A stretch of 39,487 nucleotides of DNA. Origin: Hadesarchaea archaeon (lineage in GTDB: Archaea > Hadarchaeota > Hadarchaeia > Hadarchaeales > Hadarchaeaceae). A program made the translations under genes and the position numbers. Every line of letters starts with the position of its first letter. Within the stretch, counting starts at the first letter, position 1. This document shows positions 25,396-32,640 of this stretch, piece by piece. The DNA is taken from the NCBI GenBank assembly GCA_029259175.1, contig JAPDJH010000009.1, forward strand, positions 82,123-121,609, in the 5' to 3' direction. The notes under the pieces are model-generated. The model was not told the origin of the DNA. It did not search any database and saw only the letters and a program-made list of their open reading frames with translations.

Positions 25396-26208
25396 TATCA
25401 TCGCAACCACTCGGCACCAAGCCGATTCTCCGCCCTCGAACTTCACCGGCAGGCAACTGATGATGCAACGGCGGTTCTGCAACTCTGGGGCTGAAATCTG
25501 GCCGCCAAGGTTCTCCAAGTGAATGCAGTCGTGCGGGAAGAGGGCGTTGTGGGTGAGCTGGTAGTCCTCGGGCGGGAAGAGCTTTTCGAGGTTCTCCTTG
25601 CCGAACTTCTCCTCGGCCTTGCGGCGGACGCGCTCGCAGTGCCCAAACGTCCCCTTACCCAAAAAGCGGCCAATGGGCAGGTTCATGGGATGGTCGGTGG
25701 AGACGGCGTCGACGCCCCATATCTTGATGCGCTTCTTAAGTAGCCACTTCACCATGCGACGGTCGGCTCCCGGGTGGTAGTGGATGTAGCGCTCCTCGTC
25801 GGGCTCCGAACCACCATAGCCGTAGCGATGCCAACCCGTGTGGAGGATGAGGATATCGCCCTCGCGCACCTCCACGCGCTTCTCTATCATCTCGGGGGTA
25901 TAGATGGCAAGGTCGTCCATCTCGTCGGTGAGGTCAACGATGACGCCCGGGCCGCATGCCCACTCGATGGGGATTTCGTCGATTGTTTTGCCGCGGGTGA
26001 GGAAGTGGCGCGGGCCGTCGAGGTGGGTTCCGATGTGGATGGAGCTCTGGATGTACTGGGCGTTGACACCGTGCTCGGGCTTGCGCTTGAAATACTTGAT
26101 CTCGAAGGGCGGGTAATAGGGCCAGAAGGGGGTGTGGATGCCGAGCGGCTGCGAGAGGTCGTAGAGCTTCACCTTTCCCTCGTCGAAGAGCTTCAACAGC
26201 GGGTCCAT
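25384..26208 (-). CDS. Cyclase-family metal-dependent hydrolase (kynurenine formamidase/isatin hydrolase-like)
   Basis: Members of this family use zinc or manganese to hydrolyse amides, including ring amides. The signature HIGTHLDGPRHFLTRGKTID (residues about 57-76) provides the HxGTHxDxPxH metal ligands. Later LILHTGWHRYG and WGVDAVSTDHPM are typical. The 274-aa protein starts at ATG 26208, 8 bp after GGGAGG. It lies convergent to the molybdenum hydroxylase operon. The order fits a pathway in which a hydroxylated heterocycle is opened by this enzyme. That link is inferred from position. Confidence 0.87.
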   Translation of the reverse strand: MDPLLKLFDEGKVKLYDLSQPLGIHTPFWPYYPPFEIKYFKRKPEHGVNAQYIQSSIHIGTHLDGPRHFLTRGKTIDEIPIEWACGPGVIVDLTDEMDDLAIYTPEMIEKRVEVREGDILILHTGWHRYGYGGSEPDEERYIHYHPGADRRMVKWLLKKRIKIWGVDAVSTDHPMNLPIGRFLGKGTFGHCERVRRKAEEKFGKENLEKLFPPEDYQLTHNALFPHDCIHLENLGGQISAPELQNRRCIISCLPVKFEGGESAWCRVVAMIAEE

Positions 26209-26242
26209 TCGAACAGCCTCCCGGTGCAGGATTGGAGCGTCG

Positions 26243-26252
26243 GATTATAAGG
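26243..26252 (-). promoter_or_regulatory. Cyclase promoter TATA box
   Basis: The minus strand reads CCTTATAATC about 35-44 bp before the cyclase ATG, with GGGAGG at 26217-26222 between. It shares a short divergent gap with the deoxyhypusine synthase promoter. It is a motif match only. Confidence 0.4.
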
Positions 26253-26275
26253 GTTGTGGGAGTATGCCACGCAAA

Positions 26276-26287
26276 AAAATTTTTAAG
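26276..26287 (+). promoter_or_regulatory. Deoxyhypusine synthase promoter TATA box
   Basis: AAAATTTTTAAG sits 28-39 bp upstream of ATG 26315, so transcription would begin almost at that ATG. This near-leaderless arrangement argues against the earlier in-frame ATG at 26264, which lies upstream of the TATA box. Confidence 0.55.
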
Positions 26288-26314
26288 CGAAGGCGAAGGT
26301 TTGGGTTGGTTGCC

Positions 26315-27337
26315 ATGAGACAGACCCCCTATTTCAAGGAGCGTGTGAAAGCCGTTGAGGTTGGATCCAAATCGATTTCCCAGCTCCTGCGCGAGATGGG
26401 CGATACTGGTTTTCAGGGGCGCAAGCTCGGGGAAGTGGTGGACGTCTGGGAGGAGATGATAAACCAAGGGGATCGCTTGCTCATCATGCTGGGCTACGCG
26501 GGATCGATGAGCACCACCGGGATGTGGCGCATCATCTGCTGGCTCATCGAGAACCGGTATATCGACGTGCTGGTGTCGACGGGGGCCAACATCTCGGAAG
26601 ACATCTTGGATGCCATGGGTGCGGGCTACTGGAAGGGGCACCACTTAGTCGACGACGAGGATCTGCTGCGCCACAAGATCGACCGCTTCTACGATGTGTT
26701 CGCGGACGAGCTGGAGTACCGCAAGATGGAGGGGCTCATTGAGGAGTTCATCATGGGGCTGGACGAAAGCCGCGTGTACACGACGCGCGAGTTCCTGTTC
26801 AAGTTCGGGCGCTTCCTGCACGAGCGCGGGATCCATTGTATTCTCTCTGCTGCGTACGAGCACCGAGTTCCTGTGTACTGCCCCGCACTCGTGGACAGCG
26901 GGTACGGGGTCGCGGCGTTCACGGCCAGCACGCGGGGGAAGCACATCCGCGTGGACATGATGGAGGACTTTAGAGAACTCACGCGCGTGGTGGATCGCGT
27001 AGGGCGGAGCGGCGTGGTGTACATTGGGGGAGGAGTCCCCAAGGACTTCGCACAGCTCGTCACGGTCTGCCGCGATCTCATGCACGGCGGGGAGATCGCG
27101 TACCCGCACGAGTACGCCATCCAGATCACCACGGACTCTCCCCAGTGGGGAGGGCTCAGCGGCTGCACGCTCGAGGAGGCCATAAGCTGGGGGAAGACCT
27201 CGGCGACGGGGCGTAACGTGACGTGCTACTGTGACGCTACGATTGCGCTGCCGCTGGTGGCGCACGCGCTGTTCGAGCGAGTCGGAAAGCCGAGGCGGGG
27301 GCCGGACCTGAGCGATGTGTGCGAGCGCGAGCCCTGA
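26315..27337 (+). CDS. dys: Deoxyhypusine synthase
   Basis: This enzyme transfers the aminobutyl group of spermidine, or makes a related modification, to a lysine of aIF5A. The 340-aa protein has GYAGSMSTTGMWRIICWLIE, STGANISEDILDAMG, SAAYEHRVPVYCPALVDSG and YIGGGVPKDFAQ. The catalytic Lys is in EEAISWGKTS, matching the SWGK motif of the human enzyme. The ATG at 26315 is chosen from the promoter position. It is unrelated in function to the catabolic genes next to it. Its GC content looks as high as theirs. Confidence 0.93.
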   Translation: MRQTPYFKERVKAVEVGSKSISQLLREMGDTGFQGRKLGEVVDVWEEMINQGDRLLIMLGYAGSMSTTGMWRIICWLIENRYIDVLVSTGANISEDILDAMGAGYWKGHHLVDDEDLLRHKIDRFYDVFADELEYRKMEGLIEEFIMGLDESRVYTTREFLFKFGRFLHERGIHCILSAAYEHRVPVYCPALVDSGYGVAAFTASTRGKHIRVDMMEDFRELTRVVDRVGRSGVVYIGGGVPKDFAQLVTVCRDLMHGGEIAYPHEYAIQITTDSPQWGGLSGCTLEEAISWGKTSATGRNVTCYCDATIALPLVAHALFERVGKPRRGPDLSDVCEREP

Positions 27338-27346
27338 CACCTCCAG

Positions 27347-27355
27347 TATAAAAAT
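27347..27355 (+). promoter_or_regulatory. TATA box for the small basic membrane protein
   Basis: TATAAAAAT begins 29 bp upstream of the ATG at 27376, the classic archaeal spacing for a short or absent leader. GGTGA lies at 27367-27371. Confidence 0.5.
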
Positions 27356-27375
27356 GAGGAAAATCCGGTGAGCAT

Positions 27376-27525
27376 ATGACAAAGCGGAGGACTGGGCAGA
27401 AGCGCCCTTCACGAAAACCCAAGGGCAGAAAGAAGAGGCTCCTAGTTGCGGGAGCAGTTGCGGCGGGGGCTGTGGCTGGTGGTTATCTGATCTACAGGCG
27501 GGGGCGGAAACGCAAAAGATTTTAA
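27376..27525 (+). CDS. Small highly basic single-span membrane protein
   Basis: This 49-aa protein is not recognised. The first 22 residues are mostly Lys, Arg, Gln, Pro and Gly. A hydrophobic Ala/Gly/Val segment follows (LLVAGAVAAGAVAGGYLIY), and the tail is RRGRKRKRF. It could be a small membrane-anchored nucleic-acid-binding or regulatory peptide. A good TATA box and GGTGA site support real expression. It ends 25 bp before tRNA-Cys, and the tRNA's own TATA-like box overlaps its stop. Confidence 0.6.
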   Translation: MTKRRTGQKRPSRKPKGRKKRLLVAGAVAAGAVAGGYLIYRRGRKRKRF

Positions 27526-27526
27526 C
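27517..27526 (+). promoter_or_regulatory. tRNA-Cys promoter TATA box
   Basis: AGATTTTAAC lies 25-34 bp upstream of the tRNA 5' end, the correct distance for archaeal tRNA transcription. It overlaps the stop codon of the preceding small gene. Confidence 0.45.
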
Positions 27527-27550
27527 ACGGTTGACTCCATCCTGAAGTGA

Positions 27551-27627
27551 GCCGGGGTGGCAGAGCGGCTAATGCGGCGGACTGCAGATCCGCTTTTTCG
27601 CCGGTTCAAATCCGGCCCCCGGCTCCA
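27551..27627 (+). tRNA. tRNA-Cys (GCA), CCA encoded
   Basis: The acceptor stem GCCGGGG pairs with CCCCGGC. The anticodon arm is GCGGA-CTGCAGA-TCCGC with anticodon GCA, and the T arm is GCCGG-TTCAAAT-CCGGC. The discriminator is U73, as expected for tRNA-Cys, and CCA is encoded. The D stem is weak (about 3 bp). There is no intron. Its 3' 19 bases recur at 28387-28404 beyond the toxin-antitoxin pair. Confidence 0.95.
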
Positions 27628-27661
27628 ATGACCACAACAAGACGATAGATAACGCGACCAC

Positions 27662-27994
27662 CTATCCACCAAGCATCTTAGATATTTTCTCCTTCAGCTT
27701 AGGGACATCTTCTTTCACGATCTTCCAGACGTTTGCGTAGTCGACTCCGAAATACTTATGCACGAGTACGTTTCTAAGCCCAGCAATGTGCTTCCATGGA
27801 ACTTCACTGTGTCTGTCTTTTACGTGCTCCGGCACATTCTTTGCGGCCTCTCCGATGATTTCGAGGCTTCTCACAATTGCCCTTTTCAGCGTTTCGTCCT
27901 TCACGAAATCTTCGAAACTTTTTGCCTTCAATGCGTTTTCGATATATTCACATTCATCCAGCATGTGCTTCAAGAAGGGCTTGTAATCCTTCAC
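27662..27994 (-). CDS. HEPN-domain toxin, HepT-like (DUF86)
   Basis: HEPN toxins of the HepT/MntA type are small RNases, silenced by an adjacent nucleotidyltransferase antitoxin. The 110-aa helical protein has the signature RNVLVHKYFGVDY, i.e. R-x4-H-x-Y/F, the catalytic HEPN motif, and SLEIIGEAAKNVPEHV as in DUF86. GTG at 27994 overlaps the mntA stop by 4 bp. The pair sits between tRNA-Cys and a partial copy of that tRNA, which suggests it arrived on a small integrated element. Confidence 0.88.
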   Translation of the reverse strand: MKDYKPFLKHMLDECEYIENALKAKSFEDFVKDETLKRAIVRSLEIIGEAAKNVPEHVKDRHSEVPWKHIAGLRNVLVHKYFGVDYANVWKIVKEDVPKLKEKISKMLGG

Positions 27995-28308
27995 GCGAAC
28001 ACCACTTCCCGCTCCACGTAAGGCTTTATGTAAGGGCTTATCGCGCCGACCGAGACCAAGTCGACTTTTCTCCCCAGCTTCCGCTCGAGAAATTCCATCA
28101 AGTCGAAAAACTTGAGCCCTATGGGTTCGGAAAATTCGACGAGGATGTCCACATCGCTCTTTCCCGTCTGCTTCCCCCTGACGATCGATCCGAAAACCCC
28201 TATCCTCGCGACCTTGTACTCCCGCGCCAAGATTGGCTCCAGTTCTTTCAAAGTTTTAATCACCGCCTCGAGCTCGGGATTTCGTTCCACCATTTCAAAC
28301 ACCCACAT
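27991..28308 (-). CDS. Minimal nucleotidyltransferase antitoxin, MntA-like
   Basis: This is the antitoxin that AMPylates or otherwise neutralises HepT. The 105-aa protein has the active-site motif GVFGSIVRGKQTGKSDVDIL, i.e. GSxxRG with SDxD. A TATA-like AATTAATAAC on the minus strand (28326-28335) is about 20-25 bp upstream of ATG 28308, so that start would be leaderless. ATG at 28293 is the alternative. The antitoxin lies first and its stop is coupled to the toxin start, the usual order for these pairs. Confidence 0.88.
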   Translation of the reverse strand: MWVFEMVERNPELEAVIKTLKELEPILAREYKVARIGVFGSIVRGKQTGKSDVDILVEFSEPIGLKFFDLMEFLERKLGRKVDLVSVGAISPYIKPYVEREVVFA

Positions 28309-28372
28309 TCAGTTGGAGCCGCCCGTTATTAATTGTTCAAGATTGGGATTTCTCGTTGGTTCGCTCTGCGAT

Positions 28373-28404
28373 TCTGCTTTTCCCCGAATCCGGCCCCGGC
28401 TCCA
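28373..28404 (+). repeat. Degenerate copy of the tRNA-Cys 3' half (putative att site)
   Basis: AATCCGGCCCCGGCTCCA at 28387-28404 matches the tRNA-Cys 3' end at 27609-27627 except for one missing C. The bases before it (CTGCTTTTCCCCG) resemble the anticodon-stem and variable region CCGCTTTTTCGCCG, with part of the T loop missing. The two copies flank the HepT/MntA pair as direct repeats about 780 bp apart. No integrase gene lies between them. Confidence 0.75.
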
Positions 28405-28440
28405 AACACGCTGGTTTCATTTTCCTTTCTTGAAGCCACA

Positions 28441-29193
28441 ATGTTCCGATTTAACAAATTCAGCTTAAAATGGTCTCAGAACAAAAGTTTCACGTATGGG
28501 GTGAGAAATGGGAGAGAATTGGAACTAATTCTCTGGACAATTTTCATAGCAGGAGTGTTGAAAGCCTACCTGCTACCAGCGATAGCGTTGGTAACAGGAA
28601 TAGGGTTCATTCACATTCCCGACTGGATAAGCACGCCGGGGATAGGACACGCGATGACCGTCTGTATGGGCATCCTTCCGCTGGTTGGGATCATAGATTT
28701 CTATTCTCGCGGCGGGCGGCTGGAGAGAAGAAAACCGAAGAAGATCCACCTGCTCTTCTTGGTTCTGATGTTTCTTGGAGCCTTGCTTGCCCCTCTAGAA
28801 AGGATTCTGGTAAGGGGCGATGAAGTTTCCCAAGTGCTTTGGACTCTTTCAGACACGCTGCCTTCCGGAATCGCTTTCGGATTGCTCGTCCCCTTTTATA
28901 AACTCGAGAAGGAGAAAAGGCTATTATCCTTTCTGTTCTTCTTTGCGCTCACCTACATTACTGTCCCCGCAGCAGCAACAGTTAAAATCTTGAATCCTTC
29001 ACTCTCCGGTTTTCCAACGTACGAAACGCCCTTTTATCTGGACGCTTGGTTCTGGAGTGACATGATCGTCAACATAGGGGTGGGCGTCTTCTTGATTTGG
29101 AGTATTTTAAATGAGCATCTCCTTAGGAAGAGGACAACCACAAGGGTTCGCCGAGCGGGTGTTGCAGGGTTCGGTAAAGGGCGGAGAACTTAG
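28441..29193 (+). CDS. Uncharacterised polytopic membrane protein (paralogue family)
   Basis: The 250-aa protein has about seven hydrophobic segments from residue 25, after a basic N-terminus, and a basic tail (KRTTTRVRRAGV). It resembles the 30871 and 31860 proteins in size, segment spacing and the way the last helix ends. I recognise no catalytic motif. ATG at 28441 was chosen; the frame is open back to 28333 but that stretch overlaps the tRNA remnant. It is the first gene of a 10-kb plus-strand series. Confidence 0.6.
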   Translation: MFRFNKFSLKWSQNKSFTYGVRNGRELELILWTIFIAGVLKAYLLPAIALVTGIGFIHIPDWISTPGIGHAMTVCMGILPLVGIIDFYSRGGRLERRKPKKIHLLFLVLMFLGALLAPLERILVRGDEVSQVLWTLSDTLPSGIAFGLLVPFYKLEKEKRLLSFLFFFALTYITVPAAATVKILNPSLSGFPTYETPFYLDAWFWSDMIVNIGVGVFLIWSILNEHLLRKRTTTRVRRAGVAGFGKGRRT

Positions 29194-29206
29194 GAGAGGT
29201 GCAGAA

Positions 29207-30874
29207 ATGAATCCCGCGCACCAAAGGCTCGTCATGGGTCTCTCGGGCTTCGTGGCTTTTGCCTTGCTAGTACCAGCATGCTTTCAAGTGGTCGCGTTCT
29301 ACGCGCTCTCCGAAAACTGCCGATACGACTTTAGTGGCCCACACGACTTCTGGATGGATCCGACGTGGACGGTTGCGAGCGAGAACGGGAACCCAGTACT
29401 CAGAGGAGAAAATGAGGGATTCGCATTTTTTCCAAAGGAAACTCCAAAGGAAAATAAGCGGACGAAAGACCTCCTGCCCACCCCCACCGAGCTTGCCGGG
29501 CTAGAAGTAAGGATAGAACTCGAGAGAGGATTCACCTGCGTTTCGTGGGTGGGCAGAAACCAAAAGCTCTCCTTAGTTCTTCATCCAGCCGCGCTGGAGG
29601 TGGAGCGGTGGTCTGGCGATGAACTCGTCGAGTGGCACTCCTACCCCGCAGATTTTTCGCTCGGTCGGTGGCACAGCTTGCAGTTGTCAGTCCGAGACTT
29701 GGATTTCTACATAAAACTAGATGACAACCAAACAATAGAGGTAGAAAACGCGTTTTGGGCCCGAAAGGTGAGTTTCGAGGCGTGCCCCTCCGATGTGGGC
29801 ACGGTGGTCTTGATAGACAACTTCGAGGTCTGCTTCCATAAGCCCCCGGTTGTTCAATCTCTCCTTGCGGATCTCGCGATCGTCGGGCGGATGCTTGCCT
29901 ATATGGGACTTTTCCTCCTGTTAATCTTTGGACTGTTCAAAATCAAGCCAAGATATGGCTTCTGGGCCGCTCTCGCTCTGATCACTGCCCTGCTCTCCGA
30001 GCGCCCGACGCTTTTCTTCAGCAGGCCACTGGATTTGGGCTTTATCCTCGGATACCTCTTCTACTTCTTCTACAGCTTCATAACATACGACTTGGTTTGG
30101 AGCAGCAACAGAACTGACCTAGGAACTCTTCTGCTCGTCGGAGCTCTCGTAGGGTGTTTCCTAAGCTTCGGCAGGTGGGGCGTGTCGCCGGGTTTGGTTG
30201 CGAGATTCTCCGTTGTCTCGATTACTCTTCCGTTGGTTATGCTCGACTCTTTTACCCCGAATCCCGAAGTGAGGGTTCCTCCCTGGGCCAACACCTTGCT
30301 CGGAGGCCGGCGGTGGCGGTGGACTCTAGCGCTCATTATGCTCGCACTCTTGTACTCGGCATATTGTGCGATAGGTCTGATCGTTTCTGACCTCTGCTTT
30401 CACCTCTCGTTGGTTGTCATGGCCGGAGAACTCATCCTAGTCTATCTGCTGGCCCTGCTCATCATTTCGAAAGGCATGAGCCTGAGGGAGTTCCTGCCCA
30501 CTAGGCGTGAGCGAAAAGTCCTCTTCTCGGCTCTAGGAGTGGCTTATCTTTTTTCATCGGCATACCTGTTGCGCACGTCACTGACCGCATCTGCCTCGCC
30601 CTCTGAACTCATGCTCATGAATTTCGGCCCCTTTGTGCTCATGTTTTCCTTGCTACTCGCGTGCACGCGCTCGAGGTTAAGAAAACGAGTCCGTATGCGC
30701 GAAAGACTGAAGCCTCGCTCGCTGCTGGTCTGGCTTCCCTTGCTACTGCTGTTTGCCTCCCTTGTATCGCTCGTTCCTCCCTTGGTGGTGCTCGTCCCAA
30801 TCGAGATGTTTTTGGTACAGGTGGGAGGCATCGGGCTAATAGCATGGCTGCTGCTAGACACGCGAAGGCTGTGA
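29207..30874 (+). CDS. Membrane protein with extracytosolic ConA/LamG-like domain
   Basis: The 555-aa protein starts with a membrane helix (LSGFVAFALLVPACFQVVAF, residues about 10-30). Residues about 35-230 form a beta-rich exported domain (ELAGLEVRIEL, LSLVLHPAALEVERW, GRWHSLQLSVRDLDFYIKLD, VVLIDNFEV). That is the jelly-roll pattern of ConA/LamG-like domains that bind glycans. About ten membrane helices follow. ATG at 29207 has GAGAGGTG upstream. Its stop overlaps a GTG start for the next gene. Glycan binding is inferred from the fold pattern only. Confidence 0.62.
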   Translation: MNPAHQRLVMGLSGFVAFALLVPACFQVVAFYALSENCRYDFSGPHDFWMDPTWTVASENGNPVLRGENEGFAFFPKETPKENKRTKDLLPTPTELAGLEVRIELERGFTCVSWVGRNQKLSLVLHPAALEVERWSGDELVEWHSYPADFSLGRWHSLQLSVRDLDFYIKLDDNQTIEVENAFWARKVSFEACPSDVGTVVLIDNFEVCFHKPPVVQSLLADLAIVGRMLAYMGLFLLLIFGLFKIKPRYGFWAALALITALLSERPTLFFSRPLDLGFILGYLFYFFYSFITYDLVWSSNRTDLGTLLLVGALVGCFLSFGRWGVSPGLVARFSVVSITLPLVMLDSFTPNPEVRVPPWANTLLGGRRWRWTLALIMLALLYSAYCAIGLIVSDLCFHLSLVVMAGELILVYLLALLIISKGMSLREFLPTRRERKVLFSALGVAYLFSSAYLLRTSLTASASPSELMLMNFGPFVLMFSLLLACTRSRLRKRVRMRERLKPRSLLVWLPLLLLFASLVSLVPPLVVLVPIEMFLVQVGGIGLIAWLLLDTRRL

Positions 30875-31566
30875 GACGGTTGGATTTTAAAGTCGGGACA
30901 GGGATGGTTCTAGAGAGAATGCGGGGACTCATCAACCGCCTGTTCGCCGCATCCTTCATCCTGATCATTTTGGCGTGGATGGTCCGGCAGGTTCAGTTTG
31001 CGGTTGAGCAAGGATGGGTCCCGCCTGTGCACCCCTCGCTCGTGGCGCTCGTGATGTACGGCACCTTCATGATTGGCTACTCGATCCTCGTCGTGGGGCT
31101 GCTGACTGAGCTGCGAAGACCGACGCTCAGTTTTGCGCTACACCGCAATTGGCGCTGGCTGGCGTGCGGCGCCTTCCTCCTCGGGATTTTCGTCCTCATA
31201 AACACGGTCCAAGCCATCGAGATGCACGACAGGCCCGAGTTCCTCAAGCAGTGGGTGCTCGACAGCGTGTGCATGGAGTCCAGCTCCTTTTCCCTGCTGT
31301 TCGGCATTCTCTTCATGACCCGCTCGACCCCGCAGCGCTCGCCGGGCTATCGCCTGATGCTGCTGGGAGCCGCACTCTTCGTGCTGATCAATCCCTTCCC
31401 GGCTTACATCACGAGCGCTCTCGGCTTCTATCTCGGAGGGCCCGAGGAGTACAAACACTTCTGGACCGAGACCGTCCCCACCCTGTGGTTCTGGTGGGAC
31501 TTCCTGTCGGAGCTCGTGATCCTCGTTGGTGCGCTTTGGCTGTTGAGGAGAGGAAAGAAAGCCTAA
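30871..31566 (+). CDS. Uncharacterised polytopic membrane protein (paralogue family)
   Basis: The 231-aa protein has about six to seven membrane helices. The last, FLSELVILVGALWLLRR, matches in style the ends of the 28441 and 31860 proteins. GTG at 30871 overlaps the previous stop (GTGA), which suggests coupling; ATG at 30904 (MVLERMRG) is an alternative start. No domain is recognised. The frame is open further 5' but that overlaps the previous gene. Confidence 0.6.
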   Translation: MRRLDFKVGTGMVLERMRGLINRLFAASFILIILAWMVRQVQFAVEQGWVPPVHPSLVALVMYGTFMIGYSILVVGLLTELRRPTLSFALHRNWRWLACGAFLLGIFVLINTVQAIEMHDRPEFLKQWVLDSVCMESSSFSLLFGILFMTRSTPQRSPGYRLMLLGAALFVLINPFPAYITSALGFYLGGPEEYKHFWTETVPTLWFWWDFLSELVILVGALWLLRRGKKA

Positions 31567-31605
31567 CCCCCGATGGATTAACCGCCTTGTCAGCGAGAGG
31601 TGTTC

Positions 31606-31821
31606 TCAGCGCTTTTTCCTACGCGAACCCGCGGCCGTCGCGATCAGCCCGCCGATGAGCACTAAGACAATCCACAGCTGTTCTTCCGTAGCGGCGAACA
31701 TCGCAATGCCCGCGAGCATTATCAGCAGGCCCACCGCCGCCACAACCGTTAGGGCTTTCAGACACTCACCCCCGTTCCTCCTGCGCTTCGGGAGGCTTAA
31801 ACTTGGTGGTGGAAAACGCAA
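31606..31821 (-). CDS. Small two-helix membrane protein
   Basis: From TTG at 31821 the frame encodes 71 aa. Two hydrophobic helices (LTVVAAVGLLIMLAGIAMFA and LWIVLVLIGGLIATAAG) end in SRRKKR. A CTG at 31761, 3 bp after GGGGGTGAG, would give only the 51 membrane-spanning residues and has the better ribosome binding site. A TATA-like AGTTTAAGC overlaps the region 5' of that CTG. It is the only minus-strand gene within the membrane cluster. Function unknown. Confidence 0.45.
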   Translation of the reverse strand: MRFPPPSLSLPKRRRNGGECLKALTVVAAVGLLIMLAGIAMFAATEEQLWIVLVLIGGLIATAAGSRRKKR

Positions 31822-31859
31822 GAGACTAAAATCGCGTCTCGGAGTAGAAGAGGGGCTCG

Positions 31860-32639
31860 ATGAAGCGAGTGCTGGTGGCCATCCCCGCTATCGGAATCTT
31901 CGCGCTCGCGGGAGCGGCCGGGCTGATTTACTCAGCTGAGGATCCGCACTGGGGGCTGGGCCTCCAAGTCGTCAGCACGTTTGTTACTCTTCTCCTGTGC
32001 TCCGCGTACTTTCTCGTGCCCCCAAAGCGTCGGCTCGGGTGGTACCGGACCCTGATGGCTTGGGCGGCCGTGCTGATGTTCAGCTACGTGCTATCGACAG
32101 TAATTCCTGGAACCACGCCCTACGAGATGGGCACGAGAGACGTGGCAAAGGTTCTTCCATGGTTTTTGGTTCCGGTAGCACTCATCGTATTTCCCATCTG
32201 GCTTATCTTCACCTTGTTCTATCTGATGTTCGCGAGCGAGGCAATACGGCCCACCGCTGGTCTCGATTTGAACCGGAATAAGTTTCTTTATTCGCTTGCT
32301 GTGCTCGGAATTTTGTTCGGCTTTCTGAACGGTCTCCAAGTGTTTCCCGGGGAGTGGGGTCCTCTGGGTCTCAACGAGACTGCCATCTTGGGAATGGTCT
32401 ACGGCTTCCTCCTGCTCCTGCGCCCGCCGCAGCGGCTCAACCTGCTGATCGCGATCGTAATGGGATTTTTCCTGCCCGTCTACGTGGTGGGACCGCCCGG
32501 GTTGAACACGGGTTTCCGGCCCGCCTTTCAGTTCCTCTGGGGTGAACCGCTCAACCTCGGGGCGCTCACCGACGTAATGATCACGCTGGCCTTCTTCCCG
32601 GCCTCTGTGTGGCTCCTCAGGCGCAGGAAAAGGCGATGA
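31860..32639 (+). CDS. Uncharacterised seven-helix membrane protein (paralogous to C-terminal half of the 37041 protein)
   Basis: The 259-aa protein has about seven membrane helices. The segment RPTAGLDLNR ... GPLGLNETAILGMVYGFLLLLRP lines up with RPSTALKPNR ... GWLGLNDTVILGTMWGTLYWFRP in the 37041 product, a clear relationship. No known domain is recognised. The next gene starts 1 bp after its stop, so the two are co-translated. A transport, sensor or enzyme role cannot be chosen. Confidence 0.65.
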   Translation: MKRVLVAIPAIGIFALAGAAGLIYSAEDPHWGLGLQVVSTFVTLLLCSAYFLVPPKRRLGWYRTLMAWAAVLMFSYVLSTVIPGTTPYEMGTRDVAKVLPWFLVPVALIVFPIWLIFTLFYLMFASEAIRPTAGLDLNRNKFLYSLAVLGILFGFLNGLQVFPGEWGPLGLNETAILGMVYGFLLLLRPPQRLNLLIAIVMGFFLPVYVVGPPGLNTGFRPAFQFLWGEPLNLGALTDVMITLAFFPASVWLLRRRKRR

Positions 32640-32640
32640 G

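Noticed and set aside
25934..27412. Large minus-strand frames under dys and the cyclase gene
   Set aside because: These are shadows of high-GC genes with strong codon bias. They lack family motifs.
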